Positions 21,550-33,500 of a DNA stretch of 64,000 bases are shown piece by piece. The notes beneath the pieces were generated by a model. It saw only the letters and a list, made by a program, of their open reading frames with translations. It had not been told where the DNA came from and did no database searches. The stretch lies in the NCBI RefSeq assembly GCF_018294505.1, contig NC_057814.1:36645054-36709053 (forward strand). Direction: 5' to 3'. Source of the stretch: Triticum aestivum (taxonomy: Eukaryota > Streptophyta > Magnoliopsida > Poales > Poaceae). A program made the translations under genes and the position numbers. How positions within the stretch are numbered: position 1 is the first letter of the stretch; every line of letters starts with the position of its first letter.

Positions 21550-22540
21550 TATGTCGAGCACAATGAGTGGTGATCCTCCGGCCTCCCACTCGCACGCAGC
21601 CGCCGCCACCCTCCCGCTCGCTCGCCGCCGCCGTCGTCACCAGTCCCGGCCATGGCGCCGCCGCTGCCGTCGTGCCCCTGAAGACCTATTCATCTTGCCT
21701 GAAGGTGATCCTGTGTCAGATCCTCCACTTAACCCGCGTGGACCGGCTCGTGGGTCACTGACAGTGGGTCCCTTGGGCCCACTGGTCAGGTTTGACCAGT
21801 CGCCCCCGCCTCCTTCCTCCTCTGGCCGAACAGAGGCGGGGCTCCGGCGATCAACGCCGGCGAACGGCGGCTCCTCGCGGGGTCCTGAGGGCGGGGATGG
21901 ATCCGCCAGGCCGGGGCGGTCCTCCCGGTGGTCGAGGAGGTGGCGGGGATGGAGGGAGTCGCCGGCGGCGAGCTCCGCGGCGGACGGCAGCTTCGGGAGG
22001 TTTGGGGCTTTGGCCTACGGTGGTTCCCCGACGCAGCTGAGGGTTTGGGCGGCTCCGCACGGTCGAGGGGAGGAGGATGGTGGTGCTATACGGACGGGGG
22101 GGGGGGGCTCTGGTTGCGACTGAATGGACCGGAGGGCGGCGGCGGCTGTACTGGCCGGAGATGGGGAAGAAGACCCTCCCTGGTCGATTGCCTGCTATGG
22201 GGGTGCTAGGTGGGGTGGCTTGAGGTCGCCTGAGGGACTGGACGGACTCGGGGGCTCCTTATATAGGCGGCCGGAGTCGGTTCCAACGGCGGCCGTGGAT
22301 AAGAACGGCGAACCGCCGTTCTCTAGCCTGCAGGACGTCGTGGCGGCGACGGGCACTAGTGGACGAGCTCGCGGATAAGCTTGGACTGCTCCAGAGGCGA
22401 GCTGGCGAGCGGCTGTGGCTCGGGCGGCGCCGTCCATGGCAGGGGCCTGCTGTGGCCGGCCGTCGTGCCCCTGAAGACCTATTCATCTTGCCTGAAGGTG
22501 ATCCTGTGTCAGATCCTGCACGATACCTCATCACTACAAC
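21550..22540. other. GC-rich gene-like fragment with a 56-bp direct repeat
   Basis: GC-rich sequence with no frame I trust. A 56-bp piece starting GTCGTGCCCCTGAAGACC occurs at 21668-21723 and again at about 22460-22515. A CTTATATAGGCGGCC TATA-like word is at about 22257. The open frames are Arg/Gly-rich on both strands and probably artefacts. It may be a promoter and first-exon piece of a host gene carried into the patch. A CACTACAACACG word at 22544 is not a convincing transposon end. Confidence 0.4.
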
Positions 22541-23226
22541 ACGTCGGCGGCGGTGTATGAGGCGTCCATGGCCCTGGTGGCGCCTTCAAGGGAGGACGCA
22601 TGATCTTCAAGGGAGGACAGGCCATCAGATTCATCCACTTGGTAGCGTCTTTGTTCATCCAGGTTTGACGATTCATCTTTTCATTATCTAGTCTCTCAGG
22701 GATGTCAAACGTACCCTCAACAACTAACGTCAGCATTTATTTTGTTCTGTAGTGAACCCCCTCGATGAATGCATGTCTGTTGCCGTGGCTAGAGAAAATT
22801 CTACATATCCACATCCTGATAACCAACAAGATAAGTAGCAGCTTTGATATGGAGGTATTTTCCTTCACTGCGTGCTTTTTCTTTGTGCCCTTTACTGTAC
22901 TGTAGTAGCATTTGCTAAATTGCATTGAGAGAATAGGACGGCACAACAAGCTAGGGCTTCAAGAAAACCAACCAAATTCCTTTTTTTTGGGATCAACCAA
23001 CCAAATTGCTGTAATAGCACGATCCGCAAGACCTAGAAGGGATCTACACATGACATCGGTGGCTTCTCCTCCGCCTGCTATTTGCCGCTTTGACACTGTT
23101 GACAGATCCGAGTTCCACCTGCTAGGCTCGAATGGTAGATGTTACGGGCAACTGTATGTGAATCCCACTCCAAGGGATCGCCCTTCTCTATCCCAGATAT
23201 GGCGGTTATGGAGTTGATGGCTCGTG
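22541..23226 (+). pseudogene. gene-like fragment of unknown identity in the patch
   Basis: The frame from about 22990 to 23217 reads DLHMTSVASPPPAICRFD and then FHLLGSNGRCYGQLYVNP before stopping, which has the composition of a real exon. An AG acceptor-like site precedes it (CTGTAATAG). Upstream, 22650-22900 resembles intron or untranslated sequence. It ends abruptly where the second 226-bp repeat begins. I do not recognise the gene. A captured host exon is the likeliest origin. Confidence 0.35.
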
Positions 23227-23452
23227 TTTTTTTTCTCTTTTGCTTTATTTGTTTTGTTTTGTTTCTACTTACAACAAAAAACTTATTTATTTTATTTCTA
23301 ATTACTTATGTATTTTACTTTAATTATTTTATTTTTATTTATTTTACTGCTGCTATTTTTATTTATTTTACTGCTGCTATTTTTACTTAATTTATTAAGG
23401 TTTATTTATTGTAGTTACTATAGTTTATTTTATTTTATTTTATTAAGGTTTA
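23227..23452. repeat. 226-bp direct repeat, right copy
   Basis: It copies 21113-21338 with few changes and runs on into element A's own 5' subterminal sequence (TATTTATTTTATTAAGG...). Confidence 0.85.
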
Positions 23453-23524
23453 TTTATTTTATTAAGGTTTATTTATTTTATAAATATAAAAAATGAACAT
23501 AGATGCGCTTATAGAGAAAATTCA

Positions 23525-23571
23525 ACCTAAATTCATAATAAATTTCTATGAAATTTACTATGAATTTAGGT
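23525..23571. repeat. 47-bp foldback
   Basis: ACCTAAATTCATAATAAATT and its near-perfect reverse complement AATTTACTATGAATTTAGGT are separated by about 7 bases. Confidence 0.85.
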
Positions 23572-23639
23572 CAAATTTCCTGTATAAGGGCATCTATTTT
23601 CACTTTAAGAGAAGCTCAACAAGGCAGATAGGGACGGCC

Positions 23640-23959
23640 TTATAAACTGATGTGAGCGCCCGTCGGTTGGCGAGGTGGGACTAAACACTGGCTGCAACTA
23701 GGACCAGGCCTTTAGTCCCGGTTTGTGGTAGGAACCGGGACTAAAGGGTGGTGGGCCAGGAGCGTGGCCCATTGGTCCCGGTTTGTCCCACCAACCGGGA
23801 CCAAAGGGTCCGGACGAACCGGGACCAATGCCCCCACGAGGCTCGGCAGGTCCCTGGCCGCACGAACCGGGACCAATGCTCACATTAGTCCCGGTTCGTG
23901 AGTGAACCGGGGCTAATGTGAAAACTGTCCTGTGACCTAAGCCCCTTTTCCTACTAGTG
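23640..23959 (-). repeat. 5' terminus and outer foldback array of element A
   Basis: From the right end inward it reads CACTAGTAGGAAAAGGGG on the minus strand, followed by five or so foldback units with CCCGGTT arms. The outermost ~190 bp are almost the same as the first 190 bp of element B. The three following bases are AAT. Confidence 0.9.
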
Positions 23960-23962
23960 AAT

Positions 23963-24478
23963 TATGGGTGGTCTGGCGAGGAGACTCCATATAACATGAC
24001 TGTATCAACGAGCGCGGCGTGCCGCCGCGTGGGCTCCGCTAGTATTAGCTAGTATACTACAGTCTATCAAGTCGCAGTGCAGTGCGTGCTCTCGTTGGCA
24101 GTTGGGCGCTAGTCGTGCCACTTGGATCTTCCTCCATTCCTCCGTTGCTCCTCTCCGTCCATCTCGTGAAAGAGTCACCGCCAGCCAGTAGTATGTGATG
24201 CTCGGCGGAGAGAGCTTGTCCAGTAGTAAGCCGTTCATTTGGTCCTAAAATACTTAGGTTAGTTCTCACCTCGTTCCTTGTTTCTTGGTATAAATAAAGG
24301 AACCAACCAACGTGAGGCGTGCATATTTTTAATGACTTGAGATTACCTAGCATGGCATGCAATGGAATTCATTGCATGCAAATAAATATTAAGTTCTCTC
24401 TTTTCCCCTCTGTTAGAGGGAAGAGAGGGATTGGTGGAATAGTTTGTTGTATTGCTTGAGGCTCGTGGGCATATATAT
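23963..24478. other. spacer between elements A and B
   Basis: About 515 bp of sequence with neither CACTA motifs nor a convincing open frame. It holds a palindrome at 24355-24379 with 10-bp arms GCATGCAATG/CATTGCATGC around GAATT. It may be older low-copy or unidentified repeat DNA that received both elements. Confidence 0.6.
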
Positions 24479-24710
24479 CACTAGTAGGAAAAGGGGCTTA
24501 GGTCACAGGACAGTTTTCACATTAGCCCCGGTTCAGTCACGAACCGGGACTAATGTGAGCATTGGTCCCGGTTTCGTGCGCCAGGGACCTGCCGGGCCTC
24601 ATGGGGGCATTGGTCCCGGTTCGTCCGGACCCTTTGGTCCCGGTTGGTGGGACAAACCGGACCAATGGCCTTTAGTCCCGGTTGGTGCACCAACCGGGAC
24701 CAATGAGTTC
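24479..24710 (+). repeat. 5' terminus and foldback array of element B
   Basis: The first 190 bp match the 5' end of element A. Then the sequence jumps directly to the last foldback unit before the TATA box, so about 2.9 kb present in A (including its patch and 226-bp repeats) is not represented here. Confidence 0.9.
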
Positions 24711-24712
24711 TC

Positions 24713-24756
24713 TATATATACCCCGTCGCCACAGCAGAGCACTCCAGAGTGCTCTG
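24713..24756 (+). promoter_or_regulatory. TATA box and conserved palindrome, TNP2 promoter of element B
   Basis: TATATATA at 24713-24720, a 15-bp gap, then the near-palindrome 24735-24756 with arms CAGAGCACT/AGTGCTCTG, spaced exactly as in element A. An untranslated exon probably ends near 24985 at CACCACCGTG/GTGAGCC. Confidence 0.6.
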
Positions 24757-25099
24757 TTTTTTCTGGCCGGCGAGGGGAGGGCATTTGGGTGCTCTAGCTC
24801 ACCTCCTATTGCACATGAGGTGTTCGATGAAATGTCTGAGCCACACTAGTTAATCTTTGTCCTCTCGAAACTCGACTCCGAGCTCACATTTCCCGAGATT
24901 TGTCTAGGTTTAGCGGTCCGTCACGTCCCGTCCCCGTCTTCGCCGCCGTCGATCGCCCCGCCGATCTCGTCGCCAGCACCACCGTGGTGAGCCTCTTGTT
25001 CTTTCTTCTTTCTGAAACCAAATTGATGTTTGTGTGATTTGGATATATAGTTACTCGTATAATTATCTTACCCGTACGTTGTTTGTTATACGTAGTGCC

Positions 25100-25568
25100 A
25101 TGGTTTTGATATCCGTCCCCGTCGGCCCTCGTCCTTGTTATGATTCGGATGTGGTATATTCTCTTTTAAACTAGTTGTTGCATTTCATGCTTATTACAAA
25201 TTATGCCCATCAAGTTGACATAGATATTTTTATCTAGGAGGTTTGTGAACCGGAAATTCCCAACCGACCCTATTGTCGAGATGTTAAATTTAGTTGAAAG
25301 AGAAAACGAGTATTTGAATGAAAAATTGAAAAGAATTGAGGGGGAGAAGATGGAATTGGAGTTGCATGTTGCCGATGTCATCGATGATCACAAGATCAAG
25401 ATGGAGAAAATGCGCTTGAAGATTAGAAAGATTAGAAAATATGCCATTGATAGTGAGGCTTGGTATCATTATGCTGTTGGATCAATTGTTACCTTAGTTG
25501 CGATCTTGATCGCATTTGTTGTTGCATTTAAATGCTTTAGTAGAGAGTTATTTGTTTGTTGCATTTAA
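25100..25568 (+). pseudogene. small coiled-coil/TM protein of element B, frameshifted
   Basis: It is the homologue of 19902-20349. Exon 1 is 25100-25153 (MVLISVPVGPRPCYDSDV, donor GTATAT) and exon 2 begins at 25238 after TTATCTAG. One extra base near 25259 (ATTCCCAACC against ATTCTAACC in A) shifts the frame, so the spliced product would be cut short. Downstream the original frame is otherwise open to 25568, with the conserved DDHKIKM..MRLKIRKIRKYAI block and the hydrophobic end YAVGSIVTLVAILIAFVVAF. The C-terminus is a few residues longer than in A (KCFSRELFVCCI). Many differences from A fall outside the conserved block. Confidence 0.75.
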
Positions 25569-25613
25569 GTGTTGTATGAACTTGTATTAATTTGGTCTTT
25601 TCGGTGTTGTGTA

Positions 25614-28600
25614 ATGAATATGAGCCGACAATGGATGTACGATGATCGATGCTCTCCCGAGTTCATTAATGGCGTGCAAACTTTTCTGCTTGCGGCTGAG
25701 GCAAACAAGCGGGCGGATGGTTTTATGCCTTGTCCATGTGCTGTCTGTAAGAATGATCACAATTACTCTACGTCAAGAACCATTCACGTCCACCTGTTTA
25801 AGTCCGGTTTCATGCCCCACTATAATGTTTGGACCAAGCACGGAGAAAGAGGGGTTATGATGGAAGACAATGAAGAAGAAGAGGACGACGACAGCTATCC
25901 TGGCCATGGGTTCCCTGAATACGATGATAACAAAATGGGGGGAGAAGCTGAGCCGGCAATGCGGGAAGAAGCTGAAGAAGAGGCATCAGATGAGCCCGCT
26001 GATGATCTAGGTCGGGCCATTGCCGATGCAAAGAGAAACTGCACAAGTGATTTGGAGAAGAAGAAGTTGCAGCGCATGTTAGAGGATCACAAGAAATTGT
26101 TGTACCCAAATTGCGAAGCTGACAAGAAAAAGATGGGCACCACACTGGAATTGCTACAATGGAAGGCAGAGAATGGTGTATCTGACAAGGGATTTGGAAA
26201 GTTGCTGGTAATGATAAAGAATATGCTTCCAAAGGACAACGAATTGTCCGAGAGTACGTATGAAGAAAAGAAGGTTGTCTGCCCTCTAGGGTTAGAGGTG
26301 CAGAAGATACATGCATGCCCTAATGACTGCATCCTCTACCGCGGTGAGTACGAGGATTTGAACGCTTGCCCGGTATGCGGTGCATTGCGCTATAAGATCA
26401 GCCGCGATGACCCTGGTGATATCGAGGGCGAGTGCCCCAGGAAGAAGATTCCTGCCAAGGTGATGTGGTATGCTCCTATAATACCACGGTTGAAACGTTT
26501 GTTCCAAAACAAAGAGCATGCCAAGGCGATGCGATGGCACAGAGAAGACCGTAAGAAAGACGGAAAGTTGAGAGTACCCGCTGACGGGTCGCAGTGGAGA
26601 AAAATCAAGAGAAAGTTCGGGAAGGAGTTTGTAGATGACGCAAGGAACGTATGGTTTGGTCTAAGCGCAGATGGCATTAATCCTTTTGGGCAGCAGAGCA
26701 GCAACCATAGCACCTGGCCTGTGACTCTATGTTTGTATAACCTTCCTCGTTGGTTGTGCACGAAGCGAAAGTTCATTATGATGCCAGTGCTCATCCAAGG
26801 CCCTAAGCAACCCGGCAATGACATTGATGTGTACCTAAGGCCATTAGTTGAAGAAATCTTACAGCTGTGGAATGGAACAGGTGTACGTGCGTGGGATGAG
26901 CACATGGGGGAAGAATTTGACCTAAAGGCGTTGCTGTTCGTGACCATCAATGATTGGCCTGCTCTCAGTAACCTTTCAGGACAGACAAACAAGGGATAAC
27001 GCGCATGCACACACTGTTTGGATGATACCGACAGTATATATTTGGACAATTGTAGGAAGAATGTGTACCTGGGACATCATCGATTTCTTCCGAGCAGGCA
27101 TCCCGTAAGAAAGAAAGGCAATCATTTCAAAGGTGAGGCGGATCACCGGACGAAGCCTCGCCACCGTACTGGTGCTGATGTACATGATATGGTCAAGGAT
27201 TTGAAGGTAGTCTTTGCAAAGGGTCCTGGCGGACAACCTGTTCCGAATGACGCTGACGGACGCACACCCATGTGGAAGAAGAAATCTATATTTTGGGACC
27301 TGCCCTATTGGAAAGACCTAGACGTCCGCTCCGCAATCGACGTGATGCACGTGACGAAGAATCTTTGCCTGACCCTGCTTGGCTTCTTGGGCGTGTATGG
27401 GAAGACAAAAGATACACCCGAGGCACGGGAGCACCAGCAACGTATGCACGGAAAAGACGGCATACATCAGGGTCATGCCAGCTACGCTCTTACCAAAGAA
27501 GAGAAGGAAATCTTCTTTGAATGCCTGCTCAGTATTAAGGTACCATCTGGCTTCTTGTCGAATATAAAGGGAATAATAAACATGGCAGAGAAAAAGTTCC
27601 AGAACCTAAAGTCTCATGACTGCCATGTGATTATGACACAACTGCTTCCGGTTGCATTGAGGGGGCTTCTACCGGATAACGTTCGATTAGCCATTGTGAA
27701 GCTATGTGCATTCCTCAATGCAATCTCTCAGAAGGTAATCGATCCAGAAATCATACCAAGGTTAGAGAATGATTTGGTGCAATGTCTTGTCAGTTTTGAG
27801 TTGGTGTTCCCACCATCCTTCTTCAACATCATGACGCACGTCCTAGTTCACCTATGCGAAGAGATTAACGTTTTGGGTCCTGTATTTCTACACAATATGT
27901 TCCCCTTTGAGAGGTTCATGGGAGTCTTAAAGAAATATGTTCATAACCGTGCTAGGCCAGAAGGAAGCATCTCCAAGGGCCATCACAATGAGGAGGTCAT
28001 TGAGTTTTGTATTGACTTTATTCCTGACCTTAAGCCGATTGGTGTTCCTGAATTGCGACATAAGGGCAGACTGGAAGGAAAAGGCACCCTAGGAGGGAAT
28101 CAACTAATATGTATGGACGGACATTCTCTCACTGAAGCACACTACACAGTTCTACAGAATTCCGCCTTGGTGGCTCCGTATATGGACGAACACAAGAATT
28201 TTCTATGCTCCAAAAACTCGGAGCGGTCTGATGACCGGATTACACATGAACAAACCAGGAGTTTCGCCGGCTGGTTGTAGACACGTACCATGCATGACGC
28301 CTCTATTTAAGATGACCTATACTCGCTGTCCCAGTTACCATCTTCGAATATAATGACTTTCAAATGGTACGAGATAAATGGAAATACATTTTACATGATC
28401 GCCCAAGATAAGAAGAGCACCAACCAAACAGTGGTGTCCGCTTTGATGCAACAACCAAGACGGGAAAGGAAACATATTATGGTTACATAGAGGACATATG
28501 GGAACTTGACTATGGACGTGGTTTGAAGGTCCCTTTGTTTCAGTGCAAATGGGTCAATATGACACGAGGCGGGGTAACGGAAGACCCGCAGTACGGAATG

Positions 28601-28960
28601 ACAAAAGTGGATCTCAAAAATCTTGCGTATGCAGACGAACCATTCGTCCTAGCCAATGATGTGGCACAGGTTTTCTATGTGAAGGACATGTCTACCAAGC
28701 CGAGAAAAAGAAAAGATAAGGAAGCGAATGCATCATACGATGAGCCAAAGCGCCACATCGTTCTTTCTGGGAAGAGAAACAACATGGGAGTGGATGACAA
28801 GACAGACATGTCAGAAGATTATGAAAAGTTTGATGAAATTGCTCCATTCACAGTGAATATTGACCCGAGCATCCAGCTAAATGATGAAGATTTTCCATGG
28901 CTACGGCGCAAAGGGACCACTGCGAAGAAAAAGTTTCACACCCAAAGATCTGGGATGTGA
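25614..28960 (+). pseudogene. TNP2-type CACTA transposase of element B, several lesions
   Basis: The ATG at 25614 is preferred because it aligns with the start in element A (MNMSRQWMYDD against MNRQWMYGD). Domains are as in A: transposase-associated domain, acidic linker, KIHACPNDCILYRG, TNP2 core, DUF4218-like and DUF4216-like blocks. Lesions seen: a TAA at 26997-26999 in the core (a Tyr codon in A), a TAG at 28278, a TAA near 28302, and a 1-base deletion near 28427. The last part, 28523-28960, is again in frame with the C-terminus of A, including the KDMSTKPRKRKDKEA basic stretch. The 28961-29230 sequence after it is non-coding. Confidence 0.9.
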
Positions 28961-29229
28961 TCGGCTTCACTATCATCACTTTCTTCTGTGTTTCACACCC
29001 AGGAGGGAATCTATGTAATAGTTAGGGTAGTTATGTGTTTTGGCATTTGAAACGCGAAGAAATTTTATGTGCAAACAAATTCTTTCATGCGTTTACTGAT
29101 TTTTTTCAGCCTAAATGACCCTGAAATTGAAAAGCATTTCAAATGAACTCAGAAAAGGTTAAGTTATTCACAAACTAGTGATTCACACAAATTTAAAATA
29201 ATTCAAAATTTAAACTATTCAAATTTGAA

Positions 29230-30548
29230 ACTAAAAAAATAAGAAAATAGAAAAGCCACCTACTGGGCCAGAGCGCCTACATACGACTAGAAACCCAACC
29301 TGTAGTTGGGCCAGGATGCAGGCCGCAAGCCCAGTAAGCCCACATGCAGAGTAGGAAAGGTAGGCCAGAAGGGCCTGCTTTTGAGAGGAGCTCAATGCAG
29401 TGCCCACGCCGGGGCTTATAAACTGGTCTTGGCGCTCCTTAGCCAGCGAGGTGGGACTAAACTCACCACCACGCCGCTGTGCAAGGCCATTGGTCCCGGT
29501 TGGTGGCACGAACCGGGCCAATTCCACCCTTTGGTCCCTGTTGGTGCCACGAACCGGTACTAATGAGGCTGTGGCCCCACGAGCACCTTTAGTACCTGTT
29601 CGTGGCACGAACCGGTACTAGAGTTTCTTACTAGCTAAGCAGTTTTTTAGTCCCACCTCGCTAGCTGAGAGGCACTAGGAGCGGTTTATAAGCCCTGAGT
29701 GCAGAGACGATGAAGAAGAGGCGCAATGCTCACGTTGCTTAGCTTCAAGCCTTGAGGAATAAGGTAGACTGCATCGAGCTATGTGTAGTGCAGTCTACAC
29801 TATTCCGAAAGGCTTGAAGCAAATCAACGCGCATTGCGCCTCTTTTTTATTTTTAATCATTAAAAGCAAAAAGAATTTTCATAAAGAACTTTTTTTGATA
29901 GAAACTTTAATAGCAGAAAGAATTATCATAAAGTAAAATAAATAAGTAATTAGAAACAAAATAAAATAAAATAAATAAGTTTTTTGTTGTAAGTAGAAAC
30001 AAAACAAAATAAATATAGCAAAAAAGAAAACAAAAAAACTAAATACAGCAAAAAGAATTTTCATAAAGAACTAATGGCACTAATAGAAAGTTTATATTTT
30101 TTTCTAAAACTAATGGCACTAACAGACAGTTTATAATTTTGCTGACCTAAAAGCAAAAAGAATTAAAAACTAAAGCAAAAAACAAAAGAAAATAAATAAT
30201 GCAAAAAACAGAACCAAAAAACTGGAATTTTTTTATAAAAAACTGCCACCTATTGGGCCACCACGGCCTGAATACGACTAGAAACCCAACCTGGGCCAGG
30301 ATTCAGGCCCGCAGAAGGCCCAATAGGCCCACAGACAGCACAGTGTGACATTAGGCCCGTAAGCCTGCATTTGAGAGGAGCTCGAGAGGGCAGCCGCAGT
30401 GGGGCTTATAAACCACTCCGAGCCCCTCTCAACCAGCGAGGTGGGACTAAACTTTTGGCCGCGGGCAGCGCAAGGCCTTTGGTCCCGGTTGGTGGCACCA
30501 ACCGGGACCAATGCCCCCCCTTTAGTCCCGGTTGGTGCCACTAACCGG
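29230..30548. repeat. internal foldback array of element B, cut at its right end
   Basis: The reverse complement of the array 14689-16080 in element A, in the same relative position 3' of TNP2. Palindromes with CCGGTT/AACCGG arms occur near 29490, 29530, 29590, 30480 and 30520. It stops at CACTAACCGG (30548), where a truncated Copia element begins. The 29870-30240 stretch is AT-rich filler shared with A. Confidence 0.85.
29717..29843. repeat. 127-bp pre-miRNA-like foldback (element B copy)
   Basis: Reverse complement of 15498-15624 with very few changes and exactly the same length. Arms AGAGGCGCAATGC... and ...GCATTGCGCCTCT. Confidence 0.8.
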
Positions 30549-33500
30549 TTGGGTCCGGAACCTGAGGCTCATCCTTATAGTAGCCAAGAAAGATTATGTC
30601 TTAGAAGCACCGCTAGGTGATGCACCAATCCCACAGAACCAAGACGTTATGAACACTTGGCAATCACGTGCTGATGATTACTCCCTCGTTCAGTGCGGCA
30701 TGCTTTACAGCCTAGAACCGGGTCTCCAAAAGTATTTTGAGAAACATGGAGCATATGAGATGTTCGAGGAGCTGAAACTAGTTTTTCAAGCTCATGCCCG
30801 GGTCGAGAGATATGATGTCTCCGACAAGTTCTTCAGCTGTAAAATGGAGGAGAACAGTTCTGTTAGTGAGCACATACTCAGAATATCTGGGTTGCACAAC
30901 CGCCTGTCTCAGCTGGGAGTTAATCTCCCGGATGACGCGGTCATTGACAGAATCCTCCAGTCGCTTCCACCAAGCTACAAGAGCTTTGTGATGAACTACA
31001 ATATGCAGGGGATGGAAAAGACCATTCCCGAGGTATATTCAATGCTGAAATCAGCGGAAGGGGAGATCAGAAAAGAACATCAAGTGTTGATGGTGAATAA
31101 AACCACCAAGTTCAAGAAGGGCAAGGGTAAGAAGAACTTCAAGAAGGACGGCAAGGGAGCTGCTGCGCCCGGTAAACCAGTTACTGGGAAGAAGTCAAAG
31201 AATGGACCCAAGCCCGGGACTGAGTGCTTTTATTGCAAGGGAAGTGGTCACTGGAAGCGGAACTGCCCCAAATATTTAGCGAACAAGAAGAAGGCCGGCA
31301 ACACCCAAGGTATATGTGATATACAAGTAATTGATGTGTACCTTACCAGTACTCGTAGTAGCTCCTGGGTATTTGATACCGGTGCGGTTGCTCATATTTG
31401 TAACTCAAATCAGGAACTACGGAATAAACGGAGACTGGCAAAGGACGAGGTGACGATGCGCGTCGGGAATGGTTCCAAGGTCGATGTGATCGCCGTCGGC
31501 ACGCTACCTCTGCATCTACCCACGGGATTAGTTTTAAACCTCAATAATTGTTATTTAGTGCCAGCTTTGAGCATGAACATTGTATCTGGATCTCGTTTAA
31601 TTCGAGATGGCTACTCATTTAAATCCGAGAATAATGGTTGTTCTATTTATTTGAGAGATATGTTTTATGGTCATGCCCCGCTGGTCAATGGTTTATTTTT
31701 GATGAATCTCGAACGTGATGTTACACATGTTCATAGTGTGAATACCAAAAGATGTAAAGTTGATAACGATAGTCCCACATACTTGTGGCACTGCCGCCTT
31801 GGTCACATTGGTGTCAAGCGCATGAAGAAGCTCCATGCAGATGGACTTTTGGAGTCTCTTGATTACGAATCATTTGACACGTGCGAACCATGCCTCATGG
31901 GTAAGATGACCAAGACTCCGTTCTCCGGAACAATGGAGCGAGCAACCAACTTATTGGAAATCATACATACCGATGTGTGTGGTCCAATGAGTGTTGAGGC
32001 TCGCGGAGGATATCGTTATGTTCTCACTCTCACTGATGATTTAAGTAGATATGGATATGTCTACCTGATGAAACACAAGTCTGAAACCTTTGAAAAGTTC
32101 AAGGAATTTCAGAGTGAGGTTGAGAATCAACGTGACAGAAGAATAAAATTCCTACGATCAGATCGTGGTGGAGAATATTTAAGTCACGAATTTGGTACAC
32201 ACTTAAGGAAATGTGGAATAGTTTCACAACTCACGCCGCCTGGAACACCTCAGAGAAATGGTGTGTCCGAACGTCGTAATCGCACTCTATTGGATATGGT
32301 GCGATCTATGATGTCTCTTACCGATTTACCGCTCTCATTTTGGGGTTATGCTTTAGAGACTGCCGCATTCACTTTAAATAGGGCTCCGTCGAAATCCGTT
32401 GAGACGACACCGTATGAATTATGGTTTGGGAAGAAACCTAAGCTGTCATTTCTAAAAGTTTGGGGATGCGATGCTTATGTCAAGAAACTTCAACCTGAAA
32501 AGCTCGAACCCAAATCGGAAAAATGCGTCTTCATAGGATACCCTAAGGAAACTATTGGGTATACCTTCTACCTCAGATCCGAAGGCAAGATCTTCGTTGC
32601 CAAGAACGGGTCCTTTCTGGAGAAGGAGTTTCTCTCGAAAGAATTGAGTGGGAGGAAAGTGGAACTTGATGAGGTGATAGTCACCCCTTCCGAACCGGAA
32701 AGTAGCGCAGCGCGGGAAAATGTTCCTGTGGTGCCTACACCGACTGGGGAGGAAGTTAATGATGATGATCATGAAGCTTCGGATCAAGTTACTGAACTTC
32801 GTAGGTCCACAAGGACACGTTCCGCACCAGAGTGGTACGGCAACCCTGTCCTGGAAATCATGTTGTTAGACAACGGTGAACCTTCGAACTATGAAGAAGC
32901 GATGGCGGGCCCGGATTCCGACAAATGGCTAGAAGCCATGAAATCCGAGATAGAATCCATGTATGAAAACAAAGTATGGACTTTGACTGACTTGCCCGAT
33001 GAGCGGCGAGCCATAGAAAATAAATGGATCTTTAAGAAGAAGACGGACGCAGATGGTAATATGACCATCTACAAAGCTCGACTTGTCGCTAAGGGTTATC
33101 GACAAGTTCAAGGGGTTGACTACGATGAGACTTTCTCACCCGTAGCGAAGCTGAAGTCCGTCCGAATCATGTTAGCAATTGCCGCATACTATGATTATGA
33201 GATATGGCAGATGGACGTCAAAACGGCATTCCTTAACGGCTTCCTTAAGGAAGAGTTGTATATGATGCAGCCGGAAGGTTTTGTCGATCCTAAGAATGCT
33301 AACAAAGTATGCAAGCTCCAGCGCTCAATCTATGGGCTGGTGCAAGCATCTCGGAGTTGGAACATTCGCTTTGATGAGATGATCAAAGCGTTTGGGTTTA
33401 CACAGACTTATGGAGAAGCCTGTGTTTACAAGAAAGTGAGTGGGAGCTCTGTAGCATTTCTCATATTATATGTGGATGACATACTATTGATGGGAAATGA

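Larger units (their letters stand above)
11302..23959 (-). mobile_element. CACTA (En/Spm) element A, right-hand 12.6 kb
   Basis: The right end is CCCCTTTTCCTACTAGTG at 23959, i.e. minus-strand CACTAGTAGGAAAAGGGG, identical to both ends of element B. Gene order from its 5' end (right) is foldback array, small coiled-coil/TM gene, TNP2, internal foldback array, minisatellite, ORF2. ORF2 is cut at 11302 by the Copia element, and the 3' end of A must lie beyond the left edge. The three bases after the right end are AAT, the expected half of its target duplication. The 5' part carries a foreign patch (about 21339-23226) between 226-bp direct repeats. A and B are collinear outside their deletions. 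Confidence 0.88.

Noticed and set aside
21551..22123. 190-residue open frame in GC-rich DNA
   Set aside because: Arg/Gly/Ser-rich, with equally long frames on other strands and phases; no conserved motif and no splice context.
22544..22560. CACTACAACACG as a possible CACTA start
   Set aside because: No subterminal repeats behind it, no partner end and no target duplication.
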